NCBI RefSeq assembly: GCF_019904135.1
Contig: NZ_JAIOGQ010000013.1
Coordinates: forward strand, 59,698-123,697
DNA length: 64,000 nt
From: Paenibacillus caui
GTDB lineage: Bacteria > Bacillota > Bacilli > Paenibacillales > Paenibacillaceae
Direction of reading: 5' to 3'
In this document: one piece after another, positions 51,509-57,883 of the stretch
How positions within the stretch are numbered: the first letter of the stretch is position 1
How the letters are laid out: each line of letters starts with the position of its first letter
Program-made: the position numbers and the translations under genes
The notes under the pieces: generated by a model
What the model saw: only the letters and a program-made list of their open reading frames with translations
Told to the model about the DNA's origin: nothing
Database searches by the model: none

Positions 51509-51726
51509 TTTTTCTTAACTAAACTTTCGCAGTATGCAACAGTATATACTTACGGAAAAAATAATCAGTGCAGACTGGAACCGGCTAGTTTCAGATAGAA
51601 CTTAAAGTTTTAATGCCACAATCAGACTAATACTCGTATTGTGGTTTCTTTTTACTGCGTATCTCCCGCCCAATACTGAATGATCCATTAGTCAATCAAT
51701 AACCGAATAAAATACAAATTACAAGC

Positions 51727-51769
51727 AAAGACCTATGTCGACTCGAACCAGAAGTCAACCTAGGTCTTT
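51727..51769 (-). terminator. Terminator of the XRE regulator gene
   Basis: AAAGACCT (51727-51734) pairs with AGGTCTTT (51762-51769); on the minus strand it lies 20 bp after the regulator gene. Confidence 0.55.
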
Positions 51770-51790
51770 TCACTGAATAATAGGTGCTAT

Positions 51791-52057
51791 CTATGGCTCG
51801 CTGTCATTTGATTTTTCATGGAGTGAAATTTGTTTCCCTAGTTCAACTTCATACAGTCGCACCAGGTCAGACGCTTTGATATTAACTGCTTGAGCAATAG
51901 ACATTAATGAACTTAGACTTGGTTGATGAATACCGCGCTCCAACATGGAAATATAAGTTCTGTCTAAGTTGCTCCGAAAAGCTAATTCTTCTTGGCTAAT
52001 ATCATTTTTAATACGAAGGGCTTTGAGGACTTTGCCAAATACAGATTCTGGATTCAA
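51791..52057 (-). CDS. XRE-family HTH transcriptional regulator
   Basis: An 88-residue protein with a single Cro/C1 helix-turn-helix: IKNDISQEELAFRSNLDRTY followed by ISMLERGIHQPSLSSLMSIA. The tail has no other domain. It lies divergently from the small membrane-anchored gene at 52208 and could regulate that intergenic promoter region or the toxin island. Such small regulators are common in restriction, prophage and toxin loci. No partner toxin is adjacent. Confidence 0.85.
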   Translation of the reverse strand: MNPESVFGKVLKALRIKNDISQEELAFRSNLDRTYISMLERGIHQPSLSSLMSIAQAVNIKASDLVRLYEVELGKQISLHEKSNDSEP

Positions 52058-52207
52058 AGGATCAACCTCGTTTTATCCCCATATTGACGTACATTTTGAT
52101 ACAAAAACACGTAGTATACTCTACAAAATGGTTTATATTTACACATTCTTGTGTTATGATCTGTTTATTGAAGATATCCAAAATTCGTCAATTTAAAGGG
52201 GCGGATA

Positions 52208-52507
52208 ATGACCAAAAGAAAATTAGCTATGAGTATATTAGCCATCATCATCTTGCTGGAGGTAGGCTATTACTTGTTGTATCTAAAGCCATCCAATGAT
52301 GCTGTCCTGACTATGACAGACCTCCACAACGATGCCAAAATGCAACAAATATTTGAAAGGGAGCTTGATGATTTAAAGAATGGAGATGCAAGACGAGCCC
52401 GATTCAAATACATCTGGGAACTACCGTCATTGTGGGATTCATTATTGCATCAGCCCTACCTAACCGAAGAATTTGAAAAAAAACATCGAGTGTGTTTATA
52501 TGTCTAG
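52208..52507 (+). CDS. Membrane-anchored hypothetical protein, probably 3'-truncated
   Basis: 99 residues with an N-terminal membrane helix (LAMSILAIIILLEVGYYLL) and a soluble part rich in charged residues (MQQIFERELDDLKNGDARRA, then ARFKYIWELPSLW). The frame ends FEKKHRVCLYV just where the IS256-type transposase remnant begins on the other strand, so the original C terminus was probably lost there. No family recognised. Confidence 0.5.
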   Translation: MTKRKLAMSILAIIILLEVGYYLLYLKPSNDAVLTMTDLHNDAKMQQIFERELDDLKNGDARRARFKYIWELPSLWDSLLHQPYLTEEFEKKHRVCLYV

Positions 52508-52598
52508 CTTACAGCCATGTAAAACTTCACAATAACCATTCTGCTTCACCTTGAAGTGAACGGCATCCATGAAGACAACTGGGATATAAGCTTGCAAG
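52504..52598 (-). pseudogene. IS256-family transposase fragment
   Basis: The minus strand encodes LQAYIPVVFMDAVHFKVKQN followed by GYCEVLHGCKL. The MDAVHFKV motif with the first catalytic Asp is characteristic of IS256/Mutator transposases. About 30 codons remain, without ends or the rest of the gene. Confidence 0.65.
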
Positions 52599-52702
52599 TT
52601 GTTAAGAGTGTAGTTTCGGGCATTGAAAATTATCTTGTTCAAAACCACAATGCGATTGTTTTATCCATTAGGTAGATAATCAAAAAGGGCATCTTAAAGC
52701 AG

Positions 52703-52737
52703 CAACTGCTTCCCAGTTAAATACCGGGAAGCAGTTG
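52703..52737 (+). terminator. Intrinsic terminator
   Basis: CAACTGCTTCCC (52703-52714) pairs perfectly with GGGAAGCAGTTG (52726-52737), followed by TTTAATTTTT. It has no intact gene before it and marks the right end of the AT-rich island. Confidence 0.7.
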
Positions 52738-52871
52738 TTTAATTTTTCAAAAATCTATGGTTGGACCGTCTCCAAAAAAAGTAAACACCTTGCATCCCTT
52801 TTGGATGGCAATTTGACCGGCCACAGTGCATTACCAGCCCGCCATTTGGCGGGCCTGGCTTCTGGCTGAAA

Positions 52872-53096
52872 TTATTTTCCCCGAAGCTGCCCCAGCTCAG
52901 TGGCCAAAGCTTCCACTTCGGATATGCTCAGCCGTTCTTTGCTCATGACAATTTCATATACTTCAAGGATATCGTCATAACGCTCCACGGAAAAAGCCGA
53001 TGACTGCATGGCAGCGCCTGTAGCCATTCTAAGCTTGTTCTTGATCGCTTCAATCATATACTCTACATTTTCCTGTGTTTTTTGAGTCAAATCCAC
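52872..53096 (-). CDS. DUF1128 family protein (YfkK-like)
   Basis: A 74-residue protein matching the family: MDLTQKTQENVEYMIEAIKN at the N terminus and SISEVEALATELGQLR at the C terminus. DUF1128 proteins are small soluble Firmicute proteins of unknown function. It is divergent from yyaC. Confidence 0.85.
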   Translation of the reverse strand: MDLTQKTQENVEYMIEAIKNKLRMATGAAMQSSAFSVERYDDILEVYEIVMSKERLSISEVEALATELGQLRGK

Positions 53097-53232
53097 CCGC
53101 GTTCATCCTTTCCATTTAAGCGTGCTCTGTTCGTATTGTACCATGGCCATGAGGGGGATACACTATTTTGTGATCTTTCCGAAGATCGGTTACAATAATC
53201 GAACAAGACATGGAAAAGAGGAGAGCTGCCTT

Positions 53233-53784
53233 ATGACAACCTACCGGGATACGGATGGGCAGGGGGGAATTGCTGTCCGGGAAAAGGTAGGCGGAGAGCG
53301 CCTCGAAGGATTCTTTCGGGATATTCTGACGCATCATCCTGCGGACAGCATTGTTTTTGTCTGCATCGGAACCGACCGTTCCACGGGCGATGCGCTCGGG
53401 CCGCTGACAGGCAGCCGGCTTAGGGAATACGGGATTTCGTCCGTGATCGGCACGCTGCCGGAGCCGTGTGATGCGGATAACCTGAAGCAAAAGCTCTTAT
53501 CCGTTCCAGAGGACAAAACCGTGATCGCAATCGACGCTTGTCTGGGCTCCGAACATTCTGTCGGTTCTTATCTTATATCATCCTCGCCATTGCTTCCGGC
53601 AGAGTCTGTAGGCGGCAAGTTGCCGGCCGTCGGAGACTACAGCATTGCAGCTGTCGTTAACCGTAATGGCCCGAGGCCTTATCAGGCTCTTCAGGTGACA
53701 TCCCTTTACCGGGTAATGAAGATGGCTGATGAAATTGCCGCAGCGGCCGCAGCCGCTTTTAAAAGGATAAGGGATATAACCTGA
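53233..53784 (+). CDS. yyaC: Spore protein YyaC (Gpr-like protease fold, DUF1256)
   Basis: A 183-residue protein with VFVCIGTDRSTGDALGPL near the N terminus (the aspartate-rich motif shared with germination protease Gpr), AIDACLG and PAVGDYSIAAVVN. YyaC is a sporulation protein found in the forespore of Bacillus species; its substrate is unclear. ATG 53233 has an AGAGGAGAG site upstream. It supports the view that this organism forms endospores. It is monocistronic and divergent from the DUF1128 gene. Confidence 0.88.
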   Translation: MTTYRDTDGQGGIAVREKVGGERLEGFFRDILTHHPADSIVFVCIGTDRSTGDALGPLTGSRLREYGISSVIGTLPEPCDADNLKQKLLSVPEDKTVIAIDACLGSEHSVGSYLISSSPLLPAESVGGKLPAVGDYSIAAVVNRNGPRPYQALQVTSLYRVMKMADEIAAAAAAAFKRIRDIT

Positions 53785-53867
53785 CGAACGTTTCAGAGGT
53801 ACAGATTATGGCTTAATAATAGTAGTAGTTATCTATTCGAGTACATAGACGAAAGAGGGCTGAGATT

Positions 53868-54662
53868 ATGGAACGTGCAACCGTTAATGGCATAAAAATG
53901 GCTTACGAGGACCAGGGAGCAGGAGAAGTGATCGTTCTGCTTCACGGATTCTGCGGCAGCTCCGCATATTGGGATTGGATTCTGCCGATTCTCTCCAAGC
54001 ATTATCGCTGCATTGCGCCCGACCTTCGCGGCCACGGCTCTACCGATGCGCCGCTTGGCGCCTACACCATAGAGCAGATGGCGGATGACGTGGCGCTGCT
54101 CCTCGATTCGCTCGGCATTGAGCGTTGTATACTTCTGGGCCACTCCATGGGCGGATATGTGACTTTATCGCTTGCTCAGCGGTACCCGTCCAAGTTGAAC
54201 GGGTTCGGCCTTATTCACTCCACGGCTTATCCGGACAGCGAAGAGGCCAAAGAGAAGCGGCTGAAGGCTGTGGCGGCCGTGCAATCGGGGATTTCAGATT
54301 TTATTGACGGGCTGGTGCCCGGCTTGTTCTCCGCCGAAAATGCGGCCTCCATGACCGAAGCGGTTAATTTGGCCCGCCAAATCGGTTACCGTACGCCGCC
54401 CCAAGGAGCTGCCGGAGCTTCTCTGGCCATGCGTGAACGCGTTGACCGCAGAGATGTGCTCTCCACATCCCCGCTTCCTGTACTGCTCGTTGCCGGGGAA
54501 CAGGACAACGTTGTTCCGATTGAGCGGACATTTACGGCGGACGGCAGCAATGTGACCAAATCGGTGATTAAAGGCGCCGGGCATATGAGCATGTATGAAG
54601 CTCCCGAGCAGCTTGCCGCCGTGATCGAGGATTTTGTCCGCAGCATTCGCGTTTCCGAATAA
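53868..54662 (+). CDS. Alpha/beta hydrolase
   Basis: A 264-residue alpha/beta hydrolase with oxyanion-hole segment LLHGFCGSS, nucleophile Ser in GHSMGG (about residue 93), acid in VAGEQDNVVP and catalytic His in KGAGHMSMYE. The complete triad and the length are typical of the BioH/RsbQ/MhpC-type group. Substrate unknown. No RsbP-type phosphatase gene is adjacent, so an RsbQ role is not supported. A terminator follows. Confidence 0.88.
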   Translation: MERATVNGIKMAYEDQGAGEVIVLLHGFCGSSAYWDWILPILSKHYRCIAPDLRGHGSTDAPLGAYTIEQMADDVALLLDSLGIERCILLGHSMGGYVTLSLAQRYPSKLNGFGLIHSTAYPDSEEAKEKRLKAVAAVQSGISDFIDGLVPGLFSAENAASMTEAVNLARQIGYRTPPQGAAGASLAMRERVDRRDVLSTSPLPVLLVAGEQDNVVPIERTFTADGSNVTKSVIKGAGHMSMYEAPEQLAAVIEDFVRSIRVSE

Positions 54663-54722
54663 GCGAAATAAAGAGAGATCTGGAATACATTCCGAAATCT
54701 CGTAATGAACTAGAAGCATACA

Positions 54723-54760
54723 AATTGGCAGGCCAAGAGGAACGTGTTGGTTTGCCAATT
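54723..54760 (+). terminator. Terminator of the hydrolase gene
   Basis: AATTGGCA (54723-54730) pairs with TGCCAATT (54753-54760) and is followed by CTTTTTTT. Confidence 0.75.
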
Positions 54761-54942
54761 CTTTTTTTGCCCGAAAACTTTGTTGGGAATGATTGGAACC
54801 TCCATCCGGCGATGAGTGAAGCGTCTGTTTGCGAGACGACTGGCAAATGCCCCCTAAATGGCTTACAATTTGAGACAAGCGCACAAATGGACTAAAGGGG
54901 AAGAAAGCCCGCGAGGACAAGCGGCGGCAGGAGGCAGATCTA

Positions 54943-55590
54943 ATGTTAAGAAGAGATTATTTGGTTCGCATGATTGAAGAAATGACCGATGTGCTTGGCA
55001 CCGTCTTCAGCTTGAAGCAGCAGAAGAAGCATACCGAAGCGCTTTGGGAGATGGATGAGCTGTACAAAAGGCAGTTCCGTCTGAACGGCCAGCTGCTGAA
55101 TTCGCTGTCGGTGAAGGACATCATTGATATGTTCCGGCTGGGAGATAAAGTAGAGGCAGACAAGCTCCAGAGCATGGCCCGCCTGATGAAGGAGGAGGGT
55201 CTGGTCCATCTGGAGATGAAGCAGACGGATGAAGGACTTATGCGCCTTATGAAAGCTCTCCACTTATTTATATATTCCTCCTTTCACGGAGCGGACAAAG
55301 AGCTCTGGAACGTCGACCGGGAGGTCGGCGAGGTGCTGGATGCCATAAAGGGCTACCGTCCGCCTGCGGATACGGAAAAGCTGCTGTTTCGTTACGAAGA
55401 GCAGGAAGGCAGATACGACAAGGCGGAGGACGTGCTGTTCAGGCTGAAGCAGGACGGAGAAGTCGGGAATGAGGAAGCGTCGGCTTTCTATAGCAGGCTG
55501 CTTCAGCTTGACGATGAGGCCCTGGAACGCGGAGGACTTCCCCGGGAGGAAGTGCTCGAAGGACTTCAGGAAGTTCAGTCGAAGCAGTAA
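54943..55590 (+). CDS. DUF6483-like helical protein
   Basis: A 215-residue soluble helical protein: LRRDYLVRMIEEMTDVLG, then KKHTEALWEMDELYKRQFRL, followed by TPR-like helices (KLLFRYEEQEGRYDKAEDVL). The pattern matches a family of unknown function found in Paenibacillus and Clostridia (DUF6483, recalled, not checked). It begins with ATG after a 3-nt gap from GGAGGCAG. Not obviously in an operon. Confidence 0.65.
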   Translation: MLRRDYLVRMIEEMTDVLGTVFSLKQQKKHTEALWEMDELYKRQFRLNGQLLNSLSVKDIIDMFRLGDKVEADKLQSMARLMKEEGLVHLEMKQTDEGLMRLMKALHLFIYSSFHGADKELWNVDREVGEVLDAIKGYRPPADTEKLLFRYEEQEGRYDKAEDVLFRLKQDGEVGNEEASAFYSRLLQLDDEALERGGLPREEVLEGLQEVQSKQ

Positions 55591-55690
55591 GGTAAGGGAA
55601 GGTTAGGGAAGTTACCGGTCATCGGACGTTAGTCCCTGCAGAATCTTGGGGAGTCTGCTGCTCTCAGTCATTTTTTTTGGAGGAGAACAT

Positions 55691-56509
55691 ATGGAAATTT
55701 ATACTGTTGATGCATTTGCCGCCCGTCCGTTCGGCGGAAATCCGGCAGCCGTTTGTGTTTGTGAACAGCCTATGGAAACGGCGCTCATGCAGCAGATTGC
55801 CAAAGAGATGAATCTTTCGGAAACAGCTTTTTTGACCAAAGTGGAGGAGGGCTACCGGCTTCGCTGGTTTACCCCGGCCGCGGAGGTTAAGCTCTGCGGG
55901 CATGCCACCTTGGCCAGCGCCCATATTTTATGGGAAACGGGAAGGCTCGGAGCCGGAGAAGTTGCGCGGTTCCATACGCTTAGCGGGGTGCTGACCGCCA
56001 GCAAGCGCAGCGGATTCATTGAACTGGATTTTCCGGCTCGTCCCTCGAAACAGGCCGAAGGAGAAGAAGCGGCATTCGCGCAGGCGCTGCGGATTGGCTC
56101 GGACTCCATTTCCGGCATTTTTCGGTACGGCGAAGATGTGCTCATCGAGCTGGACTCCGAGCGGACCGTACGGACGCTGACACCCGATTTTGCGGCGCTG
56201 CTTGGCGTGCCTGCCCGGGGGATCGCCGTTACGGCGAAGAGCGATTCGGATGCATATGACATCGTCTCGAGATTTTTTGCTCCGAGGGTCGGGGTGAACG
56301 AGGATCCGGTAACCGGTTCGGCTCACTGCGGACTTGCACCGTATTGGGCGGAGCGTCTTGGCAAAAATAAGCTTAAGGCGTTTCAGGCGTCAGCACGCGG
56401 TGGAGAGCTGGAGCTAGAACTTGCGGCCGACCGGGTGAAAATCGGCGGGAAGGCGGTTACCGTGCTGCGGGGGAAGCTGGACGTCTCGTTCCTGTCTTCT
56501 TTTGCATGA
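55691..56509 (+). CDS. PhzF-family isomerase/epimerase
   Basis: A 272-residue PhzF/diaminopimelate-epimerase-like fold protein. The N-terminal FGGNPAAVCV, the catalytic glutamate region NLSETAFL (E near residue 46), LCGHATLASAHILW and the C-terminal GVNEDPVTGSAHC are all intact. PhzF-like enzymes isomerise small substrates without cofactor; without phenazine genes nearby a housekeeping role is likely. ATG 55691 follows GGAGGAGAACAT closely (strong SD). Confidence 0.92.
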   Translation: MEIYTVDAFAARPFGGNPAAVCVCEQPMETALMQQIAKEMNLSETAFLTKVEEGYRLRWFTPAAEVKLCGHATLASAHILWETGRLGAGEVARFHTLSGVLTASKRSGFIELDFPARPSKQAEGEEAAFAQALRIGSDSISGIFRYGEDVLIELDSERTVRTLTPDFAALLGVPARGIAVTAKSDSDAYDIVSRFFAPRVGVNEDPVTGSAHCGLAPYWAERLGKNKLKAFQASARGGELELELAADRVKIGGKAVTVLRGKLDVSFLSSFA

Positions 56510-56539
56510 AATTTTAGCATGAAAGGTAGCGTATTACAG

Positions 56540-57712
56540 ATGGAAACATTGCGGAAGCTTATACATCAAATCGCGGAGGAAGGCGGACTTATCTCGGCCA
56601 CGCTCAGTCAACGCCGCAATAAATCGGAGGAACAGGCGTATACCAAGGTTCAGATCAAGCCTGTTGAATTGAAAGGTCAGCTCCACTATCAGCTGGCGTA
56701 TTATTTTTCCAATAAAGTAACGCATGAAAATATACTCCCCGCACTCCTCGAGGAACGCCTTGCGGAGCTGTTCGAAACGACCTTCCGCCAGGCGCTTCTG
56801 TGTACGGTGGACGCGGACTACCAGGTGCTTATTAGCAAGAAATTCAAGGTGTCGATCCTCACCAAGGCTCCGAGCAAAACGGCAGGCTCCTTAAGCCACA
56901 ACCGGAAAAAACAATATATTCTGGAAGAAGGACAAGCTGTGCCTTTCCTCGTTGAACTTGGCATCATGAACGAGGACGGGAAGGTTTTTGCGAAACGGTT
57001 TGATAAGTTCAGACAGATCAATCGTTTTCTGGAAATGATTCAGGATGTGGCCGGCGATCTTCCCCAGGATCGGCCTGTGACAATTGTCGACTTCGGATGC
57101 GGCAAATCGTATCTGACCTTCGCCTTGTATCATTATTTGTCGGTGGAACGGCGAATGCGGCTGAATGTTGTCGGACTGGACCTGAAGGCGGATGTGATCG
57201 AACGCTGCAGTGTGCTGGCGAATAAGCTCGGATACGAAAATTTGCGTTTTCTTGTCGGCGACATTGCCGACTATGACGAATTAAGCCGCGTGGATATGGT
57301 AGTCACTCTTCATGCTTGCGACACGGCAACCGATGCGGCGCTGGAGAAGGCCGTTCGCTGGAACGCTTCGGTCATTCTGTCTGTGCCGTGCTGCCAGCAT
57401 GAGCTGATGGGTCAGGTGAAATCGCCTGTGCTGGATCCTCTGCTTTCGCACGGCATTCTTAAGGAGCGTTTTTCAGCGCTTGCCACGGATGCGATCCGGG
57501 CCAAGCTGCTGGATATTATGGGGTACCGGACGCAGCTGCTGGAATTTATCGATATGGAGCACACTCCGAAAAATATTATGATCCGCGCCGTGAAAGGCTC
57601 CTCCGGCGACCGTGAGGGGCTGTGGAAGGAATACGTTCAGTTCCGCCAGTTCCTCAGCGCATTGCCATACCTGGAGAATGCTTGCCGGGATCTGTTGCCG
57701 AAGGCGGATTGA
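56540..57712 (+). CDS. Class I SAM-dependent methyltransferase (Methyltransf_32 type)
   Basis: About 390 residues. An N-terminal domain of about 170 residues (LHYQLAYYFSNKVTHENI, KKFKVSILTKAPSK) is followed by the Rossmann-like SAM domain: VDFGCGKSYLTFALYHYL, then VVGLDLKADVIERC, then VTLHACDTATDAAL. A CCQHE motif follows (SVPCCQHELM). Targets of this family are not known; homologues include METTL25-like proteins. The start is uncertain: ATG 56540 or ATG 56519. The gene begins 10-31 bp after the PhzF-like gene and probably shares its operon. Confidence 0.85.
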   Translation: METLRKLIHQIAEEGGLISATLSQRRNKSEEQAYTKVQIKPVELKGQLHYQLAYYFSNKVTHENILPALLEERLAELFETTFRQALLCTVDADYQVLISKKFKVSILTKAPSKTAGSLSHNRKKQYILEEGQAVPFLVELGIMNEDGKVFAKRFDKFRQINRFLEMIQDVAGDLPQDRPVTIVDFGCGKSYLTFALYHYLSVERRMRLNVVGLDLKADVIERCSVLANKLGYENLRFLVGDIADYDELSRVDMVVTLHACDTATDAALEKAVRWNASVILSVPCCQHELMGQVKSPVLDPLLSHGILKERFSALATDAIRAKLLDIMGYRTQLLEFIDMEHTPKNIMIRAVKGSSGDREGLWKEYVQFRQFLSALPYLENACRDLLPKAD

Positions 57713-57760
57713 AATAAAATAAAAGAACAGCGGGCCAGGGGTTATGAAAGGGTTGCCTGT

Positions 57761-57802
57761 ACACAAAGAAGTCAACACTGTTAAGGGTTGGCTTTTTTGT
57801 GT
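57761..57802 (+). terminator. Terminator of the PhzF/methyltransferase operon
   Basis: ACACAAAGAAGTCAAC (57761-57776) pairs imperfectly with GTTGGCTTTTTTGTGT (57787-57802), with a T-run in the stem. Confidence 0.6.
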
Positions 57803-57883
57803 TCTGTACGTATAGTTCGGGGCATACCAAGGAACAAAAACAAGCCTTCCTCATGCCGGATTGCCGAAAGGGGAAGCCAGGGA

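Larger units (their letters stand above)
51435..51790. other. Intergenic region with three hairpins
   Basis: Besides the terminators at 51467-51508 (+) and 51727-51769 (-), a CCACAAT/ATTGTGG hairpin (51616-51622 and 51638-51644) followed by TTTCTTTTT looks like a further terminator whose gene is no longer present. No gene is seen. Confidence 0.45.

Noticed and set aside
53868..54662. Assigning the alpha/beta hydrolase as RsbQ, partner of a sigma-B phosphatase
   Set aside because: It lies 14 kb from sigB and no RsbP-type gene is adjacent; only the general fold is shared.
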